DNA from: Candidatus Schekmanbacteria bacterium
Lineage (GTDB): Bacteria; Schekmanbacteria; GWA2-38-11; J061
Assembly (NCBI GenBank): GCA_016219965.1
Contig: JACRJM010000015.1
Location: forward strand, 1 to 64,000
Direction of reading: 5' to 3'
Length of the DNA: 64,000 nucleotides
The notes under the pieces were generated by a model that saw nothing but the letters and a program-made list of their open reading frames with translations, had not been told where the DNA came from and did not search any database. Positions 1 through 8,537 of this stretch are shown one piece after another (within the stretch, counting starts at the first letter, position 1; every line of letters begins with the position of its first letter). A program made the position numbers and the translations under genes.

Positions 1-2303
1 ACTTTATTATCGGTGAATTTGTAGGAAGCGCCCTTAGTTGAGCTTCCTTTTGAATGGATGATATTTTTATTTATCTTTTTGTATGGCCCTTCTTCAGATT
101 CACTGCGAAGAATGTTAAAACCAATATTGTCGATTTCTGTTTCGGTTTGCCATTTTAATTGGACTGAGCTCTCCTTCAATCTTGCAGTGAATGATACGAG
201 AGTGATGGCCGAGGAAGTTCCTGTTCCGGCACTTAAATTGTTATCGAATTTGGAGACAAAACAATCATTGCTGCCGTTAGATAAAGTATTATATGCTCCA
301 TTTGTTGAAGGATAGGGATAAGTTCCATACGATGACAAAGTATCACCAGCGATAAAAATATTTCCGTTTGAATCTACTGCAATGCCATAAGCAACTTCAC
401 TATCGTTTCCACCTATTAAAGTTGAGGCAATAATAGAGCTTAATGTACTGTCTAACTTTGATACAAAAACATCATAAGAACCGTTAAAAGAAGTATCATA
501 GCTGGACATTGTAGTTGGGAAAATAGATGATAAGGTTTTACCTGTAACAAAAACATTTCCTATAGAATCAATAGCTATTCCCTTTCCTTCACTTCCAGAA
601 TATAGCCCTCCAATGAATGTGGATGCAAGAAGAGAGCTTAAGGTATTGTCTAATTTCGATACGAAAACACCTCCGCTTGGTGGATTAGATGCTGTCCCTG
701 CAATATAAATATTTCCAACTGAATCTATTGTCATGGCACTTGCCTCATATCCATTAATGAATGTGGATGCAAGAAGAGAGCTTAAGGTATTGTTTAATTT
801 TGATACGAAAACACCACCGGAAGTATTATAGGCCCCTATTGTAGTTGGAAAGTCAGATGATTCATTTCTTCCTGTCAAAAAAACATTCCCAGAATTATCT
901 ATCTTTAAGGCAAAAGCATATTCGTCGTAATTTCCTCCAATGAATGTGGACGCAAGAAGAGAGCTTAAAGTGCTATCAAGTTTTGATACAAAAACATCAC
1001 CACCATACGCTGAGCCATCATTAAATGAAGTATCATAGGCACCTTCTGTAGTTGGAAAATCAGCTGATGCAGTTTCTCCTGCCACAAAAACATTTTCTGA
1101 TGAATCTACGGCTATGGCAAAGCCTATACTATAGCCGTCTCTTCCTATTAATGTTGAAGAAAGAAGGTTGCTTAATGTATTGTCAAGTTTGGAAACAAAA
1201 ATAGTATAAAAATAGCTGCCACTATTTGAGTTATCATAAGCATTCTCAGTTATAGGGTAATTATGTGATGAGGTTCCTCCTGTCACAAAAACATTTCCTG
1301 AAGGATCTATAGTCATGGCAGAAGCAGCTTCGTCATTGTTACCACCAATAAATGTCGATGCAAGCAGGGTGCTTAACGTATTATCTATCTTTGATACAAA
1401 AATATCACCATAAGAGTAACCGCCATTATATGATGGATCATAAGCGTCTTGTGCGGGGAAACCAGATGAATTAGTTCTTCCTGAAACAAAAACGTTTCCT
1501 GAAGGATCAATATTAATACAAGTAGCTCCATCAGATGCACTTCCTCCAATAAAAGTCGATGCCAGAAGCGGGTCGATAATAAGAGGATAACTTTTATTAT
1601 AAGATGCAACCTGAAAACCGTATGAAAGTGAAGAGCCAATTATAAAATCAGCTTCTACTTCAACTTTCTTTCCCTCAATTTCCTGATAAGCAAAGGGTTT
1701 AGTGAATTTAACAGTGCCAACCGCTGTTTCAATTTCAAGTTCTCCACTTTCATTTACTGTAATATTTTCAGCACCTTCAAATTTGAGTTTTATGTCTTCA
1801 ACATCTCCGCATTCATTGACATAAAACAATTTTTCAACATTCTTACCATACGCTTTAAGCTTAAGCTCTATGCCTTCATAAACTTCACCTAAATTAACAC
1901 TTTCCCATGTTGGGATTCCGGTCTTCCATTCATCTTTGCTGCCGACGAAGTAATTGACCTGTGTTGCAGATTTGCTTTCGCCTTTAATATTTGTCTTCGT
2001 TGCACCTATAATGGTTTCTTTCAGTGTAACCATTTGATACGTTTTTTCATCTCCCTTCTGATTAGAGCTATCTTCCTTTACCAGCCCATATATAATTTGA
2101 CCCTCATCAGTCACATACACATTTCCTGCAAATGTGCTGGCATAAAATTTTGCAGCTTTGTCTTTAATGTGCCCCTTGTTTTCAATAAAAGGAATTTGCA
2201 ACCTGGCAGACTTTTCCACAATGGTAGTTTTGTCAGGCAGTGTGCTGGCATAGGAAATAGTTGCTAATATAAAAATTGATAAAAATAAAAGAATTTTCTT
2301 CAT
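1..2303 (-). CDS. SBBP-repeat beta-propeller secreted protein (partial, C-terminus off the left edge)
   Basis: The minus-strand frame is open from the ATG at 2301-2303 to the window edge, about 767 codons without a stop. The N-terminus MKKILLFLSIFILATISYA is a signal peptide. Residues of roughly 25-220 resemble the N-terminal domain common in SBBP proteins (IPFIENKGHIKDKAAKFYA). Next come about eight repeats of 40-50 residues with the pattern LLASTFIGG...AIDSSGNVFVAG, the SBBP seven-bladed-propeller signature. After them a fibronectin-like segment begins (VSFTARLKESSVQLKWQTET), which usually precedes a C-terminal sorting or adhesion region, here cut off. An AGGAG lies about 13 nt before the ATG, which is a long spacing. 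The product is likely exported; its function is unknown. Confidence 0.85.
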   Translation of the reverse strand, partial: MKKILLFLSIFILATISYASTLPDKTTIVEKSARLQIPFIENKGHIKDKAAKFYASTFAGNVYVTDEGQIIYGLVKEDSSNQKGDEKTYQMVTLKETIIGATKTNIKGESKSATQVNYFVGSKDEWKTGIPTWESVNLGEVYEGIELKLKAYGKNVEKLFYVNECGDVEDIKLKFEGAENITVNESGELEIETAVGTVKFTKPFAYQEIEGKKVEVEADFIIGSSLSYGFQVASYNKSYPLIIDPLLASTFIGGSASDGATCINIDPSGNVFVSGRTNSSGFPAQDAYDPSYNGGYSYGDIFVSKIDNTLSTLLASTFIGGNNDEAASAMTIDPSGNVFVTGGTSSHNYPITENAYDNSNSGSYFYTIFVSKLDNTLSNLLSSTLIGRDGYSIGFAIAVDSSENVFVAGETASADFPTTEGAYDTSFNDGSAYGGDVFVSKLDSTLSSLLASTFIGGNYDEYAFALKIDNSGNVFLTGRNESSDFPTTIGAYNTSGGVFVSKLNNTLSSLLASTFINGYEASAMTIDSVGNIYIAGTASNPPSGGVFVSKLDNTLSSLLASTFIGGLYSGSEGKGIAIDSIGNVFVTGKTLSSIFPTTMSSYDTSFNGSYDVFVSKLDSTLSSIIASTLIGGNDSEVAYGIAVDSNGNIFIAGDTLSSYGTYPYPSTNGAYNTLSNGSNDCFVSKFDNNLSAGTGTSSAITLVSFTARLKESSVQLKWQTETEIDNIGFNILRSESEEGPYKKINKNIIHSKGSSTKGASYKFTDNK
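430..1600 (-). repeat. Coding direct repeats of the SBBP blades
   Basis: A block containing GTGGATGCAAGAAGAGAG and close variants recurs every 140-200 bp (for example near 617, 761 and 945). Two copies, at about 612 and 756, are identical over more than 30 bp. These are the DNA form of the propeller blades of the gene above, and they could support unequal recombination that changes blade number. Confidence 0.7.
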
Positions 2304-2523
2304 ATTTATATTTTATCTCCTGAAAAAAGATTTTATAGTCTATTGAGAGTAGCTAAATATAGCAAATAGTGAAAATAGCCATGAAAAAGTTTCTTAAGTC
2401 ATCTATATGTCAATATTAAATATCATAGACCAAATATGTCAAATATGATTTTTTTTCATTACGCTAATTAGAAAAATGTACGTAAGTTCCGGTCCAGGAA
2501 ATAAATTGTGCGATTAATCTTTG

Positions 2524-2552
2524 TTACCTTTAATTATGGTGTTGGGTATAAT
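2524..2552 (+). promoter_or_regulatory. Probable sigma-70 promoter for the GT9 gene
   Basis: TTACCT (2524-2529), a 17-bp spacer and a perfect TATAAT (2547-2552) lie 35 bp before the GT9 start. The -35 match is weak and the -10 match exact. The 284-bp divergent gap from 2304 is AT-rich and otherwise shows nothing recognisable. Confidence 0.4.
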
Positions 2553-2587
2553 ATAAATTTAATATCCTGATTTTACGGTTTATAGAG

Positions 2588-3781
2588 ATGACATTGAAAA
2601 AGAACAAATACCAATACATGCGCGGTTCTTACAAATTAATCGCCATTGTCACTGATTTTGTTGGCGGTGCGATACTCTCTTTTTTCCGGTTTTTCATAAA
2701 AAAAAGAAGCCTCCCTGTGAATCCGCAGCGTATCGCTGTATTCAGAATGGACAAGCTCGGGGATGTTGTTCTTTCAATCCCTGCGATAAGGGGGATAAAG
2801 AAGCTTTTTCCTGCTGCTGAGATGACACTCCTGATTTCCGGCATGGCGGAAGACATATTCAGATACGAAAGAAATTCTTATAAGATCATAACATACGATG
2901 GAATTTTAAATTGCTACATGACAGGGTCAAAAAGAGAAATCCCGATTTTACATGATATTAAAAACGCTCTGCTGTTGCTCAGGGAACTGAGGGAGAAAAA
3001 ATTCGATCTCGCAGTTATCTTGCGAGGCGATATCTTTACCAATATGCTTGTATTTATGAGCAGGATACCTTCGCGGATAGGGTTTGGGAATGAAGGAGGA
3101 TATTTTTTTCTTACAGACATTATCCCCTTATCTCAATCAAGATACCATGAACTGGAGCGGATGGAGGATGTCCTCAGATTCCTCGGAGAAAAAGAGCCCG
3201 AATGTAAGATGGGGATTTCTCTTTCTGATGCTGAGAATGAAGCTGTAGGTAGGCTTTTGCGGGAGAATAATCTGGATAACAGCTTATCCTATTCAGTGAT
3301 TTCTCCCTTTACAGGGCACAAATGGAATACATGGGATGCGGACAGGTTTCTAAAACTTGCTCGAAGGCTGAGAGATGAAGCAGGGCTTACTGTAATAATG
3401 ACAGGCTCAGAAGGAGAAAAAAAGGGGATAGAGAATCTGATTGGCGGCGAAATGGCAATGCACAATTTTGCCGGAAAAACTTCGCTCCTTGAGTTTGTGG
3501 CACTCCTGAAAAGAGCAAAACTATTTGTCGGCAATGACAGCGGGCCGGTCCATCTTGCAGTATCATCCGATGTGCCGGCAGTTCAGCTTTTCGGGCCAGG
3601 CGACATGAGAAGGTTTGCCCATAGAGGGGGGAGAAACGCTGTTCTTTTCAAAGAAACCTGCTCGCTTCACCCCTGTACTATAAAAGAATGCAAGGTGCCT
3701 GAAAAATGGTGCATGAATGAGATAACGGTTGATGGGGTTTTCGATGCATGTATGGCAGTCCTGAATAAGCATCTCAAATAA
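2588..3781 (+). CDS. Glycosyltransferase family 9 (heptosyltransferase-like)
   Basis: This is a GT-B enzyme of the ADP-heptose:LPS heptosyltransferase superfamily (GT9), 397 aa against a usual 330-380. The N-domain motif FRMDKLGDVVLSIPAIRGI lies at residues 52-70 and the nucleotide-sugar site FVGNDSGPVHLA at about 313-324. The Cys-rich end (CSLHPCTIKECKVPEKWC) is common in GT9. A hydrophobic stretch near residues 18-35 may help it associate with the inner membrane. The start at 2588 has no clear Shine-Dalgarno; an in-frame ATG at 2618 is an alternative. It stands alone on the plus strand and converges with the SGNH gene, only 9 bp away. The exact donor and acceptor cannot be told from sequence. 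Confidence 0.85.
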   Translation: MTLKKNKYQYMRGSYKLIAIVTDFVGGAILSFFRFFIKKRSLPVNPQRIAVFRMDKLGDVVLSIPAIRGIKKLFPAAEMTLLISGMAEDIFRYERNSYKIITYDGILNCYMTGSKREIPILHDIKNALLLLRELREKKFDLAVILRGDIFTNMLVFMSRIPSRIGFGNEGGYFFLTDIIPLSQSRYHELERMEDVLRFLGEKEPECKMGISLSDAENEAVGRLLRENNLDNSLSYSVISPFTGHKWNTWDADRFLKLARRLRDEAGLTVIMTGSEGEKKGIENLIGGEMAMHNFAGKTSLLEFVALLKRAKLFVGNDSGPVHLAVSSDVPAVQLFGPGDMRRFAHRGGRNAVLFKETCSLHPCTIKECKVPEKWCMNEITVDGVFDACMAVLNKHLK

Positions 3782-3790
3782 AAAAAAGAT

Positions 3791-4933
3791 TTACTTCAGT
3801 AATCCTTTCTCTGACAAAAAACCATAAAGATCTTGAGCTACCAGCTTATGTCCTTCATTGTTCCAGTGCATGTCTGCGGGAAGAAATAAGTGTGTTTTTT
3901 GTTCTTCCATCCTCTGTTTGTCAAGGAGGTCAAAAAAAACGATATTATTTCCCTTTGCAAAATCCTTAATCTCATCATTTATTTTTGTTATGCTGTAGTC
4001 CTGAGGATTCTGGTGATATGATTTGAGCCAGTCGTACCATACTTTCTCTATTACCTGCATATTGTGTGGAATTATCATGATCAGTGTTTCTGCCCCTTTT
4101 TGCATTGAAAGGTCAGAAATTTTTTTAAGATACCCTTCTGTTTTATCATAAGCGTCCTTGATTTCAGGTGGAAGCTCTTTGAGATAGAGCATCATGTCAA
4201 GAGGAGGCTTTACATAGCGATTCCTCATTACATACCGGGCAAGTCCTGTCTTATACATCAATTCCTGTGTTCTCTCCTCTAGAAATTCATAAGCCTGGCT
4301 ATGCCTTTCCATGAAGTTTTTTTCTTTTTCAATTGCGTTATGCTTTTGATTGTCAAACAGATAGCCGTTTTTCACGATATAATGATTAAGTGCTCCTATC
4401 ATTACATCCGTTATGTCATTTTCAACATAGAATCCCACAATTACCAGGTCTGGTTTTAGCTTATCTATCCATTCTTCAAGAAAGTAGAATTCCTGATCTG
4501 TGCCGTATCCCTGAACGCCTGCGTTTAGAACTTCATATTTTCTGCTTTTGTCCCCTTCGTTCAGCAATATTTCAAGTTGTTTTGGGAAAGTATCTTCCAT
4601 TTCAACACCTGAACCGAAAGTGAAAGAATCTCCGAGAACAAGTATCCTGTAGACATTATCTTTTTTCTCTCCATATTCATAATCCCTTAAGCCTATTGAG
4701 TTGGTTTTGGCTTTTGATATAAGATGATTTTCTTGGTCGAGAAAAAACCCTCTGAAATTAGGAGCAAGCTTGTAGCTTCTTTTAGCATCGGGTATATTAA
4801 GGCCATAGGGATGGGGAATATACTGGGATTTGAACTTGTAAAATATCCTGACTCCTGTTTCAATAAGAAGGAAAGATATAAAAAGAGAAAGAACTGCCAG
4901 AAAAGTGTTTTGAACTTTCTTTATTTTAAACAT
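3791..4933 (-). CDS. Membrane-anchored SGNH/GDSL hydrolase (possible O-acyltransferase or esterase)
   Basis: One transmembrane helix at residues 10-30 is followed by an SGNH-hydrolase domain. Block I is LVLGDSFTFGSG, with the nucleophile Ser103. A block-III-like Asn sits in VIVGFYVENDITD, and the terminal acid/base motif is DMHWNNEGH (Asp354, His356). The DxHW arrangement resembles AlgJ/AlgX-type periplasmic acetyl transfer, so removing or adding acetyl groups on a surface glycan is the natural guess; the substrate is not determinable. All catalytic blocks are present, so it should be active. It is monocistronic, divergent from the methyltransferase operon and convergent with the GT9 gene. 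Confidence 0.75.
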   Translation of the reverse strand: MFKIKKVQNTFLAVLSLFISFLLIETGVRIFYKFKSQYIPHPYGLNIPDAKRSYKLAPNFRGFFLDQENHLISKAKTNSIGLRDYEYGEKKDNVYRILVLGDSFTFGSGVEMEDTFPKQLEILLNEGDKSRKYEVLNAGVQGYGTDQEFYFLEEWIDKLKPDLVIVGFYVENDITDVMIGALNHYIVKNGYLFDNQKHNAIEKEKNFMERHSQAYEFLEERTQELMYKTGLARYVMRNRYVKPPLDMMLYLKELPPEIKDAYDKTEGYLKKISDLSMQKGAETLIMIIPHNMQVIEKVWYDWLKSYHQNPQDYSITKINDEIKDFAKGNNIVFFDLLDKQRMEEQKTHLFLPADMHWNNEGHKLVAQDLYGFLSEKGLLK

Positions 4934-5021
4934 GGCGTTGTGACATTATACTCCTTGTATAATTCAAATTAACAATATTAATCTGTTAAAAAGTCAATAT
5001 TTATTTTTGTTGATTACCTAT

Positions 5022-5873
5022 ATGCGAAACGAGAAATGTAAGATTTGTGGTTCAGGTAACTTAAATAAAACCGGTAATACCGTACTTCAAGATTTCTTTA
5101 AATGCGGGGAATGCGGTGTAATGTTTAATGCTTTCCGGGGTTCAGGCAGATATGATGGCACGGAAGATGGGAACGAAAAGTACTCTTCAGTAGCAGAGGA
5201 TATAAGGATTTTTCAAAAAAAACTTTTTAGATGGCGTTTTAATAGTATTCTTTCTCAGCTTCCAATAGGGAAATTGCTGGATATCGGGTGTTCCACCGGA
5301 TGTTTTATTGAGGTGGGGAAGGAGTTTGGGTGGGAGACTGCCGGGATAGATGTAAGCGAAGAGGCATGTGCTGTTGCAGGAAAAATTGACGGTGCAAGAG
5401 TAAGTTGCGGTATTCTTGAAGAATCGAAATTCGGGGATGGAGAGTTTTCTCTGATAAATATGTCGCACCTTCTTGAGCACATAGGAGAACCGCACGTCTT
5501 CATGAAAGAGGTAAACCGTGTATTAAGCCCGCAGGGTGCAGTGCTGATAGAAGTTCCAAATGAACGTTTCTTTTTAGCAAGGGTATTAATTTACTCAATA
5601 CTTGGCAGAGTGTTTAAAGGGTTAACATATAAACCTGATGAAAATCACATTTTCTACTATACGCCCGCTTCACTCAGGATACTTATTGAGTCTTCAGGGT
5701 TTAAAGTAATATCATTAAAAGTAGAAGGTTTTTCAAGGCCGGGCAGATATGAGATGACAACAAGGGGAATGGGGAAATCCGCTCAAATATTTTTAAAAGC
5801 TCTTTCATTAATAAAGGCAGATGAACTTATAGGAATGGGGCACTATATCGTTGCCCTGGCAGTCAAAGGATAA
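5022..5873 (+). CDS. SAM-dependent methyltransferase with N-terminal zinc-ribbon
   Basis: A Cys4 ribbon (CKICG...CGECG) in the first 35 residues is followed by a class I Rossmann methyltransferase. Motif I is LLDIGCSTGCFIEVG, the acidic motif II is AGIDVSEEA, and the post-motif is LLEHIGEPHVFMKEVNRVL. This architecture is typical of glycan-locus methyltransferases that act on sugars or lipid-linked intermediates. I chose the ATG at 5022 because the longer frame would begin with TTG at 5007; neither has a good Shine-Dalgarno. It opens the plus-strand run and is followed after 1 nt by the flippase, so the two are probably translated together. Confidence 0.75.
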   Translation: MRNEKCKICGSGNLNKTGNTVLQDFFKCGECGVMFNAFRGSGRYDGTEDGNEKYSSVAEDIRIFQKKLFRWRFNSILSQLPIGKLLDIGCSTGCFIEVGKEFGWETAGIDVSEEACAVAGKIDGARVSCGILEESKFGDGEFSLINMSHLLEHIGEPHVFMKEVNRVLSPQGAVLIEVPNERFFLARVLIYSILGRVFKGLTYKPDENHIFYYTPASLRILIESSGFKVISLKVEGFSRPGRYEMTTRGMGKSAQIFLKALSLIKADELIGMGHYIVALAVKG

Positions 5874-5874
5874 T

Positions 5875-7413
5875 ATGTCAGAGAAAAGAGCTGATAACAC
5901 TGGTCTGGATACAAAACATGGTATGGGGAAAAATGCCTATTATACGTCGGTGGGTATTTTTCTCTCCTCCTTTTTTGGTTCTCTTACCTATTATTTCATA
6001 GGGAGGTATTTCGGTGCAGGGGCAATCACCGATGCTTTTTTTGCAGTGAATGTAATCTGGCTTTTTTTTCTGACCTTCGCATCTACATTTCGTTATACGC
6101 TTTCTGCAATGCTCTCGGCAGACCTGGATCATGAAGTATTCAGGGAAAGGCTCGGAGAATCTCTTTTAACAGTCATTTATATTACATTGCCACTGTGCAT
6201 TCTTCTGTTTGTTTTCAGCCGTGAAGCAGCTATGCTTGCAGGCATTGGTTTTAATGAGGAACAGCTTAATATAGTCTCTTTAATGCTGAAATTCATGGTG
6301 CCGGGGCTTGTTTTTATGTTTGCAGGTTTTGTTTTTTCCGCAGCCCTTGGAGCACGCGGCATATTTTCCGTTCCTGCCGCTGCCATAGCAGTTGTGAATG
6401 CGGTGTGTTTTTTGTTTTTGGTCGTCTTTAGAAACTCATTTGGAATATATTCTGTCATTGCTGGAATGGTTGCAGGTTATTTGATTTCCTTTGCGATAGT
6501 TTTTGTAAAGTCTGTCCAATGCCGGTTTTTGCCAAAATTCAGGAAGCTTACAATGTCTGATTTGCGTGTAATAACGACTCCCATAGTTACAGGATCTGCA
6601 ATATACATGTTCAATGAGATAAACTATTGGATACTTCAGAGCTACTCAAGTGTGTTCGAGAAGGGGACCCCGAGCATTTTTGCCTATTCATCTACAATAG
6701 CGGCTTTCATAATTTATATTATATCATTTCCCATTTCAGTTGTGTCTGTTCCGTCAATGGTCAGAAAGGCAGATGAGATAGAAAAATATATAAAAGGGTG
6801 TTTAAGATTCAATGCCCTCTTTACAGTTCCGGTGGCTATATCGTTCTTCTTCATGGCAACGCCTGCGGTTGCCTTTTTCTTCGGTGATACTTTTTCGCCG
6901 CGGCAGATTGAAGTTTTCTCATTTCTCGTAAAGGCCTATATGCCGGTCGTTATAATCGGCGGAGTCTGTCTCCAGCTTTTTTCTCTTTTCTTTGCCATGA
7001 ATGAAGGAAAACATCTTTTTATATCAGGAGCAGTCAGTGTTCCTGTGAACCTTATTGTTCTATTTTTATTCAGGGATAGTTTAGGAGTATATACTCTTGC
7101 TGCTGCACAGCTCGCCTACACGCTTGCCATAGTGATCTATCTTGTTGCTGTGATGAGAATGAAGGGAATGGTGATAAAATATATCCCTTCATCTGTTTTT
7201 CCTCCTGATGTTTCACTTTATGGGTTAATATCTTTAGGGATTGTATGGTATGTTTTCAGGGGTGTGGAAGCTTCTATAACCGGTATGACGACAGGCGGGT
7301 TTTTTAAGATTTCATCAGCATGGATTATTTATTTTTTATTATACGGAATAATGATCAGGTTTTTAAGCCCTGCTAAATACGGGGAACTTGTTAGTATTAT
7401 ACGGAAGAGCTGA
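5875..7413 (+). CDS. MurJ/MviN-like lipid-linked oligosaccharide flippase
   Basis: This is a polytopic membrane protein of about 512 aa with roughly 13-14 helices, of the MOP exporter superfamily. Residues around 280-400 (SIFAYSSTIAAFIIYIISFP...FFFGDTFSPRQIEVFSFLVKAYMP) follow the MurJ family pattern more closely than the Wzx pattern. It would flip an undecaprenyl-linked glycan or lipid II across the inner membrane. The ATG at 5875 directly follows the methyltransferase stop and has an AAAGGA at 5866-5871, so it is preferred over a TTG at 5851. Since a housekeeping MurJ is normally elsewhere, this copy may serve the surface-glycan pathway; that is inference. Confidence 0.75.
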   Translation: MSEKRADNTGLDTKHGMGKNAYYTSVGIFLSSFFGSLTYYFIGRYFGAGAITDAFFAVNVIWLFFLTFASTFRYTLSAMLSADLDHEVFRERLGESLLTVIYITLPLCILLFVFSREAAMLAGIGFNEEQLNIVSLMLKFMVPGLVFMFAGFVFSAALGARGIFSVPAAAIAVVNAVCFLFLVVFRNSFGIYSVIAGMVAGYLISFAIVFVKSVQCRFLPKFRKLTMSDLRVITTPIVTGSAIYMFNEINYWILQSYSSVFEKGTPSIFAYSSTIAAFIIYIISFPISVVSVPSMVRKADEIEKYIKGCLRFNALFTVPVAISFFFMATPAVAFFFGDTFSPRQIEVFSFLVKAYMPVVIIGGVCLQLFSLFFAMNEGKHLFISGAVSVPVNLIVLFLFRDSLGVYTLAAAQLAYTLAIVIYLVAVMRMKGMVIKYIPSSVFPPDVSLYGLISLGIVWYVFRGVEASITGMTTGGFFKISSAWIIYFLLYGIMIRFLSPAKYGELVSIIRKS

Positions 7414-7435
7414 AAAGGAAATATAAATAAGCGAT

Positions 7436-8179
7436 ATGAATGACAATATGAATGATAAAATAATCGATTCAGGTAAGAAGCTTTGTATCATAATTCCGGC
7501 TTACAACGAGGAACGAAATATTGCCGGTGTCATCAAAGCTGTGAGGAATGCTTTACCGGAGGGGACGATAGTTGTTGTCAACGATGGATCGAAAGATAAG
7601 ACTGCCGAAACTGCAATCTCTCATGGGGCGACAGTGCTAAGTCTTCCGGTTAATGTTGGATATGGTGCTGCGCTTCAGACAGGTTTTAAGTATTCCCTTA
7701 AGAATGGGTTCCGGTTTTCACTTATCATGGATGCTGATGGCCAGCACATCGCTGAAGAGGCACATAAAGTGCTGACTCCAGTAATGCAGGGAATCGCGGA
7801 CCTTGCCGTAGGTTCAAGATATTCTGGAGATAATGTATACCGCGGTTCTATGATAAGGATGTTGGGCTCCCTTATTTTTTCAAAGCTTGCCTCGTGGTCT
7901 TTAGGTTTTAAGGTTACTGACCCTACTTCCGGCTTCCAGGCAATGAACAGAAGGACTATTGAGTTTTTCTGCTCCCCTGTTTACCCTTCTGATTTTCCTG
8001 ATGCAGATATCCTTATAGCGACCAAGAGGGCAGGGCTTAAAATTGTTGAGGTTCCGGTAAAGATGCTTCCTCCTGCAGGGGGGAAATCAATGCATTCTGG
8101 GCTTAAACCTTTTTATTATATATTTAAGATGTTTTTTTCTATATTTGTAACGTTTCTGAGAAAAGACACTGCAAATTAA
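7436..8179 (+). CDS. Glycosyltransferase family 2, polyprenyl-phosphate sugar synthase-like
   Basis: This is a GT-A enzyme of 247 aa. It shows CIIIPAYNEERNIAGVI at residues 13-29, VVVNDGSKDKT, the metal-binding DADGQH at about 99-104, and GSRYSG. No C-terminal membrane domain is present, so it resembles the soluble catalytic class of dolichol-phosphate-mannose synthase. The next gene is a DUF2304 membrane protein, a pairing often found for this GT2 class and thought to anchor it. It may make the polyprenyl-phosphate sugar donor used by the GT-C enzymes that follow; that link is inference from order. Confidence 0.8.
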   Translation: MNDNMNDKIIDSGKKLCIIIPAYNEERNIAGVIKAVRNALPEGTIVVVNDGSKDKTAETAISHGATVLSLPVNVGYGAALQTGFKYSLKNGFRFSLIMDADGQHIAEEAHKVLTPVMQGIADLAVGSRYSGDNVYRGSMIRMLGSLIFSKLASWSLGFKVTDPTSGFQAMNRRTIEFFCSPVYPSDFPDADILIATKRAGLKIVEVPVKMLPPAGGKSMHSGLKPFYYIFKMFFSIFVTFLRKDTAN

Positions 8180-8192
8180 CAGGAGGGTATGA

Positions 8193-8537
8193 ATGCCGCT
8201 GACACAAAAAATATTTGCCCTTGTCGTAAGTGTGCTTATCCTGATCGTAATAGTTGAGCTTGTAAGGCGCAGGAGATTAAGAGAGGAATATTCTTTTTTA
8301 TGGATCATTACCGGCATAACATTGATAATCCTTTCCCTCTGGTACAGGCTTCTCGTTTTTATCACTCACGCCATCGGGGCGGTGCTTCCGACTTCTACGC
8401 TTTTTCTTTTTGGTCTGCTCTTTCTGGTTATGATAAGCCTCCATTTCTCAGTCAAGATATCTAAGCTTACTGACCAGCTTAAGGATGTTGCACAGGAGGT
8501 GGCCATACTAAAAGCAAGTCTTGACGACAGGAAATGA
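8193..8537 (+). CDS. DUF2304 small membrane protein
   Basis: This 114-aa protein has three hydrophobic helices (about residues 5-22, 34-53 and 64-85) and a short C-terminal coiled-coil-like tail rich in Leu, Lys and Asp. Size and layout match DUF2304, a family encoded next to polyprenyl-phosphate GT2 enzymes. An AGGAGG lies 7 nt before the ATG. Its stop overlaps the next start in an ATGA, which suggests translational coupling to the first TPR glycosyltransferase. Confidence 0.75.
   Translation: MPLTQKIFALVVSVLILIVIVELVRRRRLREEYSFLWIITGITLIILSLWYRLLVFITHAIGAVLPTSTLFLFGLLFLVMISLHFSVKISKLTDQLKDVAQEVAILKASLDDRK

Noticed and set aside
430-1600. Periodic repeats resembling a CRISPR array
   Set aside because: The period is 140-200 bp, the spacers are not unique, and the repeats encode SBBP blades in an open frame.
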